Source: an uncultured Rhodospirillales bacterium (GTDB lineage: Bacteria > Pseudomonadota > Alphaproteobacteria > Azospirillales > Azospirillaceae). From it: a stretch of DNA of 45,992 nt. The notes beneath the pieces were generated by a model. It was not told the DNA's origin and did no database searches. It saw only the letters and a list, made by a program, of their open reading frames with translations. Where the stretch lies: positions 1-45,992 of the forward strand of contig CAIYNU010000076.1 in the NCBI GenBank assembly GCA_903927615.1, in the 5' to 3' direction. The position numbers and the translations under genes are program-made. Shown here piece after piece: positions 8,413 to 16,892 of the stretch (positions within the stretch are counted from its first letter, which is position 1; each line of letters starts with the position of its first letter).

Positions 8413-8976
8413 TTACCGGCCAGTATCAGCCCGCTCGGCCAGTTGGCGTTGCCCGCCCGCGGCCGGAGCCGCGGCGAACAAGGAGGCCATCACGCCGTTT
8501 GAAAGCGTCGCCACTTCGCTCCCTGCCGCCTTCACCTGATAGGCGAAGTTAGCCGCGATGTTATCCTTCTGCTCGAACGCCCACAGCACCGCCGGCGTCG
8601 CCGCCGCGCCCAAGGCACAGGTGGCGGCGGCCATGGTCGAGGTCAGGCCCAACCATAAGGTGGACGACGTGGAGGCGACGGTCAGACCACCGGCCGCGAC
8701 CATCAGCGTCTCGGCCGCGCCCGCAACAAAAGCGGTGTAGGTCAGCGCCGCCGCGGCGGTGGCCACACAGCCAACCCCCTGCTCGGTGACGGGCGTCAGG
8801 GGCTGGATGCCGGAGCCCCCCGACGCCGCCCCGGCATTTTCCGTCGCCTGCGCAACCACCATATTGGCGGTCCCCAGCGTCACTGCTTCCCGGGTCATGG
8901 CCCAGCCCTGGGTGGGCGCCCCCAGCGCCAACACCGCCACGGTCGCCACCAGAGCCTTGATGCCGAAATTCGTCAT
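8413..8976 (-). CDS. Two-helix cysteine membrane protein, paralogue C
   Basis: 187 residues from ATG 8976, chosen because GGGGAA lies eight bases upstream and the signal-like segment (IKALVATVAVLALGAPTQGW) follows directly; the longer open frame upstream is not needed. After a short linker with GIQPLTPVTEQ comes the module: GVGCVATAAAALTYTAF, AGAAETLMVAAGGLTVAST, AAATCALGAAATPAVLWAFE. Here the Pro-Ser of GPSE is replaced by Ala-Ala while the Glu is kept. The tail ends RQLAERADTGR, matching the (Q)xAE tail of the paralogues. The gene lies 59 bases upstream of paralogue B and 95 bases downstream of D. Function unknown. Confidence 0.75.
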   Translation of the reverse strand: MTNFGIKALVATVAVLALGAPTQGWAMTREAVTLGTANMVVAQATENAGAASGGSGIQPLTPVTEQGVGCVATAAAALTYTAFVAGAAETLMVAAGGLTVASTSSTLWLGLTSTMAAATCALGAAATPAVLWAFEQKDNIAANFAYQVKAAGSEVATLSNGVMASLFAAAPAAGGQRQLAERADTGR

Positions 8977-9071
8977 TGTTGGCATTCCCCACTTACCTCG
9001 CCACACCCGGCGATCCGATTGATCCGCACGTCCATCATGCCGTCGAAATGTCGATGTCGAGGAAGCGCCGC

Positions 9072-9545
9072 TCACTGCGCCTGCTTCGGCATTTCAGCAA
9101 CCATGCGGTCGCCGCCCGCCGCCGAGACCTGCTGGGCGTTGAACGTGGCGCGCTTCCAGGCCCATTCCACCAGCGGTTCCACCGCCACGCCGGCACCACA
9201 GGCCACGCTGGTCATGGTCCCGATCAAGCTGATGAACAGCACCGGTGACGAGGACGGGACGACCAGGCCGCCCATCAGCAACATCACCAACTCCGACGGA
9301 CCGGCGGCATAGGTGGCGGCCAAAGCGCCGCCGCCGCTGACCAGGCAGCCGACGGCGTCCTTCTCGATGGCGTTCAGCGGTCGAATCGCGGGAGGTTGCC
9401 CGTCGGCATCCGGAGCCACAGGCCCCTTGGCCACAACCATCGGCGTGTCTGCCGACGCCTCGCCGGTCGCCGCCAGCCCGGGGCCAGCCATAAACAGCGA
9501 GGCCGAGAGTATGCTCAGCGCCATAAAGCTATTTTTAATCGTCAT
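9072..9545 (-). CDS. Two-helix cysteine membrane protein, paralogue D
   Basis: 157 residues, first gene of the four-gene set. Signal-like start (FMALSILSASLFMAGPGLAA), linker with MVVAKG and AIRPLNAIEKD, then the module: AVGCLVSGGGALAATY, AAGPSELVMLLMGGLVVPSS, TSVACGAGVAVEPLVEWAWK. The tail ends DRMVAEMPKQAQ. It is the most compact form and a good reference copy: Gly-Cys, Gly-Pro-Ser-Glu, Val-Pro-Ser-Ser and the second-helix Cys are all present. GGGGGAAG lies three bases before the ATG; an internal Met (residue 8) is less likely. About 360 bases of non-coding DNA upstream should hold the promoter. Function unknown. Confidence 0.75.
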   Translation of the reverse strand: MTIKNSFMALSILSASLFMAGPGLAATGEASADTPMVVAKGPVAPDADGQPPAIRPLNAIEKDAVGCLVSGGGALAATYAAGPSELVMLLMGGLVVPSSSPVLFISLIGTMTSVACGAGVAVEPLVEWAWKRATFNAQQVSAAGGDRMVAEMPKQAQ

Positions 9546-9905
9546 GCTTCCCCCTGCTCCGACGAAAGCCGCGTGCCCGCCAGCCGCGCCGCTATCTGAA
9601 CTGTCTCAAACCCAAACCTCTAGCCAAACCCGCCTTGCTACCGTCCGCTTCTCGACTTGCCGCTCCCGCCCGCAACGCCTTAGCACTCCTGAAGCGGCGG
9701 TGACACCGTTGACTTTGCCAGGATGGGCCACAGCCATGATCGCTACCCCCGGCCGCCAACCCTCGGTCCCGTCACGCGCGGTACCCGTTCCGGCCAAGGG
9801 CCGACACCAGCGCCCCGTCCCCGCTTATCCACGCGGCTTAGTGTAATGGCGAAATAACCGGGACTCAAGCACCGTTCCGAGCAAATGTCACGAACCCACG
9901 CCCGG
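9546..9905. other. Gene-free gap upstream of the two-helix operon
   Basis: About 360 bases between the panC stop and paralogue D, both on the minus strand. I see no plausible coding frame, no strong hairpin and no convincing -35/-10 or sigma-54 pair. It should contain the panBC terminator and the promoter of the two-helix operon. Confidence 0.5.
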
Positions 9906-10808
9906 TCAGGCCGCGGAACGGTTCTCGGGCGAAACCGGAACATTGTCGATCAACCGGGCGCGGCCCAGCCAGGCCGCGGCCAGCAGGCGTCCCGGCCGGC
10001 ACGCCCGGTCGAGCGGCACCAAAGTCCCCGCATCCCGAAAGTCCAGATAATCCAGTTTGGCGAACCCGGCAGCCAGGACACGCCCGACGGCCTCTGCCAG
10101 CACCGGCCCGGCCTCGGCGCCCTGGTGCAACCGGTCGGCCGCCCAACCCAGGGTCCGGAACAACGCCGGCGCCTGGGCCCGTTCCGCCGCGGTCAGGTAG
10201 CTGTTGCGGGACGACAAGGCCAGTCCATCGGCTTCGCGCACCGTCGGCGCGCCTTCGATCCGCACCGGAATATCCAGGTCGCGAACGAATCGGCGTATAA
10301 CCAGAAGTTGCTGATAGTCCTTTTCACCGAACACCGCCACGTCCGGCAAGGTCTGGAGCAACAGCTTGGTCACCACCGTGGCGACACCGCCGAACATCTG
10401 GGGCCGCGCCGCGCCACACAGCCCTTCGGTGACCCCGGACACCGTCACCGCGGTTGCAAAGCCGGGTGGATACATCTCACCGGCCCCAGGAGCATAAAGC
10501 AAATCACAACCGGCGGCCTGAAGCTTGGCCCGATCGCCGGCCTCGTCGCGGGGATAGCATTCCAGGTCCTCGGTCGGACCGAACTGGATCGGGTTGACGA
10601 ACAGCGAGGCCACGGTCCGCCGGCAGAGCGCCCGGCCCCGCGCCACCAGGGCCAAGTGGCCATCATGAAGGTACCCCATGGTGGGAATCAGCGCCACCGT
10701 TTCGCCGGCGTGACGCCAGGCCGCAATCGCCGCCCGGACGCCCTCGACGGTCCGAACCACCGGGGGGCCGTCAAGGACCCCGGTGGTCGCCTGCCGGTCG
10801 CCGCTCAC
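9906..10808 (-). CDS. panC: Pantoate--beta-alanine ligase
   Basis: 300 residues. Joins pantoate and beta-alanine with ATP to give pantothenate, the CoA precursor; cytoplasmic. Signature stretches: [17 protein letters not shown] (the HxGH nucleotidyl-transferase motif, here HDGH), [45 protein letters not shown] and [11 protein letters not shown]. The start is placed at GTG 10808, whose last two bases overlap the panB TGA stop; the open frame upstream lies inside panB in another frame. The short N-terminal extension ([11 protein letters not shown]) before the conserved domain is slightly unusual. Coupled to panB, the usual two-gene pantothenate operon. Confidence 0.95.
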   Translation of the reverse strand: MSGDRQATTGVLDGPPVVRTVEGVRAAIAAWRHAGETVALIPTMGYLHDGHLALVARGRALCRRTVASLFVNPIQFGPTEDLECYPRDEAGDRAKLQAAGCDLLYAPGAGEMYPPGFATAVTVSGVTEGLCGAARPQMFGGVATVVTKLLLQTLPDVAVFGEKDYQQLLVIRRFVRDLDIPVRIEGAPTVREADGLALSSRNSYLTAAERAQAPALFRTLGWAADRLHQGAEAGPVLAEAVGRVLAAGFAKLDYLDFRDAGTLVPLDRACRPGRLLAAAWLGRARLIDNVPVSPENRSAA

Positions 10809-11674
10809 GGTCCGTCGCCCCGGGTCCGCTCGCCGGCCGGCCGCACCCGCGGCCCGGGCGGCACGCCGACACAATGCTCGGGACCGGGAAAGCGCCGCTG
10901 CCGGACGTCCACCGCATAAGCCGTGACCGCCGCCGTAATCTGCGGCCCCAACTCGGCATAGCGGCGAACGAACTTGGGCGTGAAATCGGTAAAGACGCCC
11001 AACAGATCGTCCACCACCAGCACCTGTCCGTCGCAATACGGCGAGGCGCCGATGCCGATGGTCGGAATCGGAATGCGGGTGGTGATTTCCCGGGCCAACG
11101 ACTCGACGGTGCCCTCGACCACCACCGCGAACGCGCCGGCAGTCGCCACCACTTCGGCATCGGTCAGCACCCGACGCGCCGTTCCTTCGTCGCGGCCCTG
11201 GGTCCGAAAGCCGCCCAGGACATTGACCGCTTGCGGGGTCAGACCCACATGCCCCATCACCGGAACCCCTCGTGCGGTCAAAAAGGCGATGGTGTCGGCC
11301 ATTTCGGCGCCGCCCTCCAGCTTGACCGCCTGGGCCCCGGTCTCCGCCAGCAGTCGGGCCGCGGCCCGAAAGGCGATCTGGGGCGACTCCTGATAGGTCC
11401 CGAACGGCATGTCCACCACCACGCAGGCCCGCTGCGACCCGCGCATCACCGCCTGACCATGGGCAATCATCATCTCCAACGTCACGCCGAGCGTACTCTC
11501 CAGGCCATAGACCACCATGCCCAGCGAATCACCCACCAACAAAATGTCGACGAGGGGATCGAGCAGCCGCGCCATCGGGGTGGTATAGGCGGTGAGGCTG
11601 ACAATCGGCACCTCGCCCTTGCGGGCGCGCATCTGAGGTACCGTCAACCGTTTGATGTCGCTCTGGGCGCTCAT
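10805..11674 (-). CDS. panB: 3-methyl-2-oxobutanoate hydroxymethyltransferase
   Basis: 289 residues. Transfers a hydroxymethyl group from methylenetetrahydrofolate to 2-oxoisovalerate, the first step of pantothenate synthesis. Landmarks: [59 protein letters not shown] and [18 protein letters not shown]. The metal-binding Asp and catalytic Glu regions are intact. The ATG at 11674 follows AGGAG seven bases upstream. The C-terminus is extended by an Arg/Gly/Pro-rich tail of about 20 residues. First gene of the panBC operon, divergent from the HAD-UbiA gene at 11966. Confidence 0.96.
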   Translation of the reverse strand: MSAQSDIKRLTVPQMRARKGEVPIVSLTAYTTPMARLLDPLVDILLVGDSLGMVVYGLESTLGVTLEMMIAHGQAVMRGSQRACVVVDMPFGTYQESPQIAFRAAARLLAETGAQAVKLEGGAEMADTIAFLTARGVPVMGHVGLTPQAVNVLGGFRTQGRDEGTARRVLTDAEVVATAGAFAVVVEGTVESLAREITTRIPIPTIGIGASPYCDGQVLVVDDLLGVFTDFTPKFVRRYAELGPQITAAVTAYAVDVRQRRFPGPEHCVGVPPGPRVRPAGERTRGDGP

Positions 11675-11965
11675 TCTGGGCTCCTGCCGATTCAAAGCCG
11701 CCGCGAACCCGCGGACGGAACACCCGCCGCCGACACGCCCCCGTGCCGGCCGCGGCCATGCCGGGATAAGGCGCCGGGACCACAAAGTCCAGCGTCGTCG
11801 CGGTGCGGTTCGGCTGCTCACGCCCCGCCTCTCCATGAAAATATGGCCCGCCAGGCAAAAAAAATGGTCTACAACGGCGCGCCCGACGATGGCCTCGCCT
11901 CGGGACCGCCGCCTCCGGACGGTGGCGCGCTTGGGTGTCCCGACCATCGGCAGGGGCAAGGTATA

Positions 11966-13423
11966 ATGGAACGCCTCATGACCCCTTCGTCAGTCCCGCA
12001 AACGACACCGGCCCGGCCCCTGGTGGTGGACCTCGACGGGACGCTGATCAAAACCGATCTGCTGATCGAATCGTTTCTGGTGCTGTTGGGCGCCCACCCG
12101 CTCAAGGCGCTGGGCAGCCTCTCGGCGCTCAGCCGGGGGAAAGCCGCGTTGAAGGCCCGGATTGCCGACGAGGTGGTGATCGACCTGCACACCCTGCCGC
12201 TGAATCAACCATTGCTGGCGCGGTTGCGGGCGGAAAAGGCGGCCGGCCGGGCGCTTTACCTGGCATCCGCCTCGGATCGCCGGTACGTGGAACCCCTGGC
12301 CGCGCACCTTGGGCTGTTTGACGGGGTCTTCGCCTCGGACGGGCACCGCAATCTGGCCGGCCCGGCCAAGGCCCAACGCCTGTGCGAGGCCTTCGGCGAG
12401 GGCGGGTTCGATTATGTCGGCGATGCGCTGGTCGACATGGCGGTGTGGGACCGGGCGGCGGGCGTGCTGGTGGTCGCCCCCTCACCCGCGCTGCGGCAGA
12501 CGGTCTGCGCCCGGTTCCCCCATGCCGAGGTCATCGGCGAGCACATCATCCAACCCAAAGACTGGGTGAAGGCCCTCCGCCTGCATCAATGGCTGAAGAA
12601 CCTGCTGATTTTCGTGCCCCTGCTGGCGGCCCACGCCATCAATACCGGGTCCCTCGCCACCAGTCTGGTGGCGTTCTTCAGCTTCGGCTTTTGCGCCTCC
12701 AGCGTCTATCTGCTGAACGATCTGCTCGATCTGGCCCACGACCGGCGCCATCCGTCCAAATGTCGCCGTCCGTTTGCCGCCGGACTGATTCCGCTGAAAT
12801 ACGGACTCGCCCTGATTCCGGTGCTGATCCTGGTCTCGATGCTGCTGGCCCTGGACCTGCCCCGGTTGTTCCTGGCCGTGCTGGCGCTTTATTATCTTCT
12901 GACTCTCGCCTATTCGCTGTGGCTGAAGCGCCGGATGATGGTCGATGTGGTGCTTCTGGCCTGCCTGTACGGCATCCGGGTGGTGGCCGGCGGCGTGGCG
13001 GTGGCGGTGCCGCTGTCGGTCTGGCTGGTGGCGTTTTCGCTGTTCCTGTTCTTCAGCCTGGCCCTGGTCAAGCGATGCGCCGAGTTGATCGATCATGCCG
13101 GCAAGGGGGCCGGGGACCCGTCCGGGCGCGGCTACCGGCAGGAAGACTTGCCGATCCTGTTGCCGATGGCCACTGCCAGCGGCTATCTCAGCGTGCTGGT
13201 GCTGGCGCTTTACATCAACAACCCGGTGGTCGGCCGTCTTTACGCCGCCCCGGAACTGCTCTGGCCAATCTGCACCATCCTGCTGTACTGGATCAGCCGG
13301 GTGCTGGTCCTGACCCACCGGGGCGATATGCATGACGACCCGGTCATCTTCGCCGTCACCGATCGCGTCAGCCTGATCTCGGGCGCTTTGATCGTCCTGG
13401 CCGGCATGGCCGCGAGTCTTTAA
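11966..13423 (+). CDS. HAD phosphatase-UbiA prenyltransferase fusion
   Basis: 485 residues in two domains. Residues 15-190 are a HAD hydrolase: [12 protein letters not shown] (nucleophile Asp and second Asp), LASASD (motif II Ser) and [12 protein letters not shown] (motif IV Asp). Residues 200-485 are a polytopic UbiA prenyltransferase with the metal-binding motif [20 protein letters not shown] and a second region at YGIRVVAGG. Similar fusions are usually related to decaprenylphosphoryl phosphoribose synthase-type enzymes, which attach a polyprenyl phosphate to a phospho-sugar; the HAD part could then remove a phosphate. Substrate here is inferred only. ATG 11966 is preceded by CAAGG; ATG 11978 is an alternative. 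A UPF0104 gene follows after 15 bases. Confidence 0.88.
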   Translation: MERLMTPSSVPQTTPARPLVVDLDGTLIKTDLLIESFLVLLGAHPLKALGSLSALSRGKAALKARIADEVVIDLHTLPLNQPLLARLRAEKAAGRALYLASASDRRYVEPLAAHLGLFDGVFASDGHRNLAGPAKAQRLCEAFGEGGFDYVGDALVDMAVWDRAAGVLVVAPSPALRQTVCARFPHAEVIGEHIIQPKDWVKALRLHQWLKNLLIFVPLLAAHAINTGSLATSLVAFFSFGFCASSVYLLNDLLDLAHDRRHPSKCRRPFAAGLIPLKYGLALIPVLILVSMLLALDLPRLFLAVLALYYLLTLAYSLWLKRRMMVDVVLLACLYGIRVVAGGVAVAVPLSVWLVAFSLFLFFSLALVKRCAELIDHAGKGAGDPSGRGYRQEDLPILLPMATASGYLSVLVLALYINNPVVGRLYAAPELLWPICTILLYWISRVLVLTHRGDMHDDPVIFAVTDRVSLISGALIVLAGMAASL

Positions 13424-13438
13424 AGGACCAAAGCCCGC

Positions 13439-14425
13439 ATGTCTTCACCCGGTCCGGGGCTCGGCCCCACGCTTCGCCGCGCCGAATTCTGGCTGATCGG
13501 CGGCCTGGCCGCCAGCGTGGCGGCGATGGCGATCATGGCCGCCATTTTGGGCAGCGCCCCCCTGCTCGCTCAAGTGGCGCGGCTGACGCCGGCCGAGGTG
13601 GTGGGACTGCTGGGCCTGTCGCTGGTCAATTATGGGGTTCGCACCCTCCGCTGGCAGGTCTACAGCCGGCGAATCGGTCTGCGGTTGCCGTGGCGGCATT
13701 GTCTTCTCTATTATTTCGCCGGTTTCGCCATGACCATTACCCCGGGCAAGGTCGGCGAGATTCTGCGGCTGTGGCTGATGCGGCGAGGCTACGGTGTCCG
13801 ATACGAACGGTCGGCCAGTCTGGCGGTCGCCGACCGCCTCAGCGACATCGGCGCCATGCTGATTCTTTGCCTCATCGGCCTGACCGCCTTCACCGGGTAC
13901 GCCTGGGCCGCGGCGGTCGTCACCGTTGTGATGGCGGGCCTCACCATCGGCCTGCTGCATCCCGGCCTGCTGGTCCGCCTGGTGGAATGGGTGTACGCCC
14001 GAATCGGCCGCGCGCCCCGGCTGTTTGCCCGGGCGCGCACGTTGCTGCGTCATCTCAAACGCCTCGGCTCCTGGCGGACTTATGGCGGCACATTGCTGTT
14101 GTCGCTGATCGGCTGGTTTGCCGAAGTGCTGGCGTTCTACTGGGTCCTGACCCTGATGGGCGCCGCCGTGAGTCTGCCGCAAGCCATGTTCGTGTTCGTT
14201 TTTTCCATGGTCGCGGGGGCGTTGGCGCTGCTGCCGGGCGGACTCGGCGGTACCGAGGTGGGCATGGTCGCACTGCTGACCGCCATCGGCGTCAGTTTCG
14301 AGACCGCCGTGGCCGCCACCGCCGTGATTCGGGTGACGACCCTGTGGTTTTCGGTGGCGCTCGGCGTCGCCGCGCTGCCGCTGGCCCTACGGTCGGTGAA
14401 TCGGACCGCCGTCGTGAAATCCTGA
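13439..14425 (+). CDS. UPF0104/LPG-synthase TM-type membrane protein
   Basis: 328 residues with seven to eight predicted membrane segments, matching the lysylphosphatidylglycerol synthase transmembrane family (YbhN-like, UPF0104). Visible family features: VNYGVRTLRWQVYSRR, YYFAGFAMTITPGKVGEILR, SLAVADRLSDIGAM and near the end LLPGGLGGTEVGMVALL. It lacks the soluble aminoacyl-transferase domain of MprF, so it is the stand-alone transporter/flippase-like half. It starts 15 bases after the HAD-UbiA gene with AAGGACC as ribosome site, so the two form an operon; a role in moving a lipid-linked intermediate made by the UbiA enzyme is plausible but inferred. Confidence 0.85.
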   Translation: MSSPGPGLGPTLRRAEFWLIGGLAASVAAMAIMAAILGSAPLLAQVARLTPAEVVGLLGLSLVNYGVRTLRWQVYSRRIGLRLPWRHCLLYYFAGFAMTITPGKVGEILRLWLMRRGYGVRYERSASLAVADRLSDIGAMLILCLIGLTAFTGYAWAAAVVTVVMAGLTIGLLHPGLLVRLVEWVYARIGRAPRLFARARTLLRHLKRLGSWRTYGGTLLLSLIGWFAEVLAFYWVLTLMGAAVSLPQAMFVFVFSMVAGALALLPGGLGGTEVGMVALLTAIGVSFETAVAATAVIRVTTLWFSVALGVAALPLALRSVNRTAVVKS

Positions 14426-14435
14426 GTCCGGCACA

Positions 14436-14461
14436 GCGCATCGTCGAGACGTCCGATGCGC
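14436..14461. terminator. 8-bp hairpin between convergent genes
   Basis: GCGCATCG at 14436-14443 pairs perfectly with 14454-14461; the 10-base loop can pair further with itself. It lies between the UPF0104 stop (14425) and the minus-strand stop at 14467, so it can serve both. No T tract. Confidence 0.5.
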
Positions 14462-14466
14462 CGGGA

Positions 14467-14802
14467 TCATTCGCTGGTCACCGAGACCCGGCCATTGTCC
14501 CGATGAATCTTATAGGTCCGACCGCTTGCCGAACTATGGCTGACGGCGTCTTCGGGGATGGCCACCCCATCGATCCAAACCTGGCTGCCCACGATGACGA
14601 CATTCCCGGTCTTGCCCGAGGCCGATGACACGCCGGTCACCGAGACCGTGGCCGCACCGGACCCGCCAGTACTGGTTACCGTAACCGCATTGACTCCGGA
14701 TTGCCCCTCAGCGGCCCAGCCCGCGCCGCTGGCAGCGGCGGCGGCACCGGCACCGGCCATCGCCTTCGCAAACCCCTTGCCGAACATCGGCTTCTTCATC
14801 AT
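14467..14802 (-). CDS. Small secreted Gly/Ser/Thr/Val-rich protein
   Basis: 111 residues. The start MMKKPMFGKGFAKAMAGAGA leads into an alanine-rich hydrophobic stretch ending at SGAGWAAEG, an acceptable Sec signal. The mature part is rich in Ser, Thr, Val and Gly with alternating residues, suggesting beta structure, and ends NVVIVGSQVWIDGVAIPEDA then GRTYKIHRDNGRVSV. ATG 14802 (or 14799) sits eight bases after AAAGGA. It follows the transglutaminase gene by about 80 bases on the same strand and may be its substrate or simply a read-through neighbour. I do not recognise the family. Confidence 0.6.
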   Translation of the reverse strand: MMKKPMFGKGFAKAMAGAGAAAAASGAGWAAEGQSGVNAVTVTSTGGSGAATVSVTGVSSASGKTGNVVIVGSQVWIDGVAIPEDAVSHSSASGRTYKIHRDNGRVSVTSE

Positions 14803-14882
14803 CAACCCAATCCTTTGCTCGCCGCGGCCCCCGCGGTCCGGCTTTTAATATGGGAAACCCACGCGTCGGCACCAGAGCACCG

Positions 14883-16892
14883 TCATCGGTTCTGGGCACC
14901 CAGCCATCGGGCGACATCGTCGGTCAGCGCCTGCGCCTCGGCGTCGGTCAGCACCTCGGGCTTGAAGGTGGCTTGGTAATGACGATGCGCCAGCGCCAGC
15001 AAGCCATCGCGATCGGTGACGGACACCGCGGGAAGCTGTTGCAGCCAGGCCAGCAAGGGCTGCCAGGGGGAACGAACCCAACCGCGGCTGGCCAAATGGC
15101 GCTCGATGGGATCGAAGGCCCCGGCCGCCCGAATGGCTTCGGCGGACGTGGAACGCCGCCGGTCCGACCAGGCCGGCCGCGGCTGGCGTAATCCGGCGAT
15201 CACGCGCCAGCCCAGAAACAGGAACCCGGGAATCAGCAGCCAGGACAGGATGGTGGTCGGGGCGACGCCGTAGGCCCCATGGCGCCACAGCGCGTAGCGA
15301 TAGGACAGCCACGAGAAGAGGTCGGGCACGGCTTGCCAAATCGGCGTCGTCGCCGCTTCGGTCCCGGCCCAACCGGCCGGCGTGGTGTCGACGGTACGCC
15401 AGGCGCCCTCGATAAAGGCTTGGGTCCAGGCGTGGGCATGTCGCCCGCGAACACGGTAGACGCCGCTCCAGGGATCGCGTTCGGTGGCCACATAACCGGT
15501 TTCGTAACGGGCGGGAACCCCGGCGGCGCGCAGCAGCAGAACCGTGGCGGTGGCGAAGAATTCGCAATGACCCCGATGACTGACCGACAGAAAATGAGCC
15601 AGGGCCGTTTGGCCGCCGGCCGCCTCCTGGGTCAGGGAATAGCGGAAGCCCCCGGCGAAATGGCGCTCGACCCGTGCCAGGGCGGCCGACGGCGCAAGGC
15701 CGGACAGACCGAGCGTCGCGGCAACCGCCATCACCGCCGCCCGCTCGTCGTCGGGAATGAGCAGGTCGGTGTCATCCGGGGGGCGATCAAAGCCGCCACC
15801 GGCGGCGGCAACCGTTTGAAAGCGAGCCAGCGCCGGCGCCCCTTCGGCGGTCACGGTGCCCAACCGTCCGACCCGGAGCTTGCGGGCCGGCAAACCCCAA
15901 ATCGCCGCGGTTCCCTCGGGAAGCGGCAACACCGCCCGCTCGGGGTCCAACCAGGCGGTGAGGGTGATCGGCGCGGTCATGGCCGTGGCCGTGTCGGGCG
16001 CATGCAGACGCCAGCCGGCCCGCGCCGGTTCGACCGCCGCATCCTGGATGTCATCCAAACCCGCATACCACGTGTTCTTCGAGAACAGGCGATAACTGGC
16101 CAGCCGCAACCTCAGGCCGCCCGGCGGCACCCCGGCCCCCTCGAGCCACAGCACAATCCGATCCGACAGCCTCAAGGTCCCGACGCGCCCCATGGTGGTC
16201 CCGGACATGGCCGAGACCGGATCGTTACGCCCCAACTCTAGCAAAAGCTGCATCGCCCAGCGTTCCAACTCGGGCATGGCGGACTCCACCCCCAACGCCA
16301 ACGCCGCGGTCAAACCACAGGCGACCAGGGTTCCGGCCACAAACCAGCGGCGCCGCCAGGCCCGGGGACGCAACGACCACAGCATCCAGGCCGCCACCAC
16401 GGTGACCGCGGCCAGTCCGGTCACGGCCGGCTGGGGATGACTGAGGGCCGCGGCCAGGCAGACCACGCCGTAGCCGTAGCCGGTGTCCACCGCCCGCCAT
16501 CGCGCGTCACCGCCGCCGGCGCTTGGTTGGCTGAGATCGCGAACCTGACAGACCCCCTCGCGGCTCCACCGTTGGGCCAGCGGCACCGGCAGACCCAGCA
16601 ACGGCAGAAGCTGGATCAGCCGCCACACCCATTGCCCGTCTTCGTTCAGGACGAACCAGGCCAGGGCCACCACGACAATGACGATGGTCAGATCGAACAG
16701 CCGCACCCAGTCCGGGCCGGCCAAGGCCCAGCGATGCCCGCTCAGGCGGCTTCCCTCGTACAGCGCGGCCACCAGCACGGCCAGGGGCAGTGTTCCGGCG
16801 CCGCTCCCCCACAGCAACAGCGTGGCCCCCACCAACAGGGGGGGCGGTGACGCCACGGTCCGGGGCGCCGCTGGTTGCGCACCGGCGGTCAT
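14883..16892 (-). CDS. TgpA-like transmembrane transglutaminase
   Basis: 669 residues of the DUF3488/TgpA architecture: five or six N-terminal membrane helices, a periplasmic transglutaminase-like domain around residues 330-530, then another helix and a C-terminal cytoplasmic segment. The papain-like triad is visible: Cys in SHRGHCEFFATATVLLLRAA, His in RGRHAHAWTQAFIEG and Asp in WRTVDTTPAGW. Such proteins act on peptides or peptidoglycan at the outer face of the inner membrane. The ATG at 16892 overlaps the DUF58 stop by four bases (ATGA), so the two are coupled. It is the third member of a MoxR-DUF58-transglutaminase set. Confidence 0.88.
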   Translation of the reverse strand: MTAGAQPAAPRTVASPPPLLVGATLLLWGSGAGTLPLAVLVAALYEGSRLSGHRWALAGPDWVRLFDLTIVIVVVALAWFVLNEDGQWVWRLIQLLPLLGLPVPLAQRWSREGVCQVRDLSQPSAGGGDARWRAVDTGYGYGVVCLAAALSHPQPAVTGLAAVTVVAAWMLWSLRPRAWRRRWFVAGTLVACGLTAALALGVESAMPELERWAMQLLLELGRNDPVSAMSGTTMGRVGTLRLSDRIVLWLEGAGVPPGGLRLRLASYRLFSKNTWYAGLDDIQDAAVEPARAGWRLHAPDTATAMTAPITLTAWLDPERAVLPLPEGTAAIWGLPARKLRVGRLGTVTAEGAPALARFQTVAAAGGGFDRPPDDTDLLIPDDERAAVMAVAATLGLSGLAPSAALARVERHFAGGFRYSLTQEAAGGQTALAHFLSVSHRGHCEFFATATVLLLRAAGVPARYETGYVATERDPWSGVYRVRGRHAHAWTQAFIEGAWRTVDTTPAGWAGTEAATTPIWQAVPDLFSWLSYRYALWRHGAYGVAPTTILSWLLIPGFLFLGWRVIAGLRQPRPAWSDRRRSTSAEAIRAAGAFDPIERHLASRGWVRSPWQPLLAWLQQLPAVSVTDRDGLLALAHRHYQATFKPEVLTDAEAQALTDDVARWLGAQNR

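Noticed and set aside
10874-11965. Long open frame before the HAD-UbiA gene
   Set aside because: It lies antisense to panB and is a by-product of high GC; the protein family starts at the Met near 11966.
15279-16241. 320-residue plus-strand frame inside the transglutaminase gene
   Set aside because: Gly/Arg/Gln-rich shadow of a well-supported gene on the other strand.
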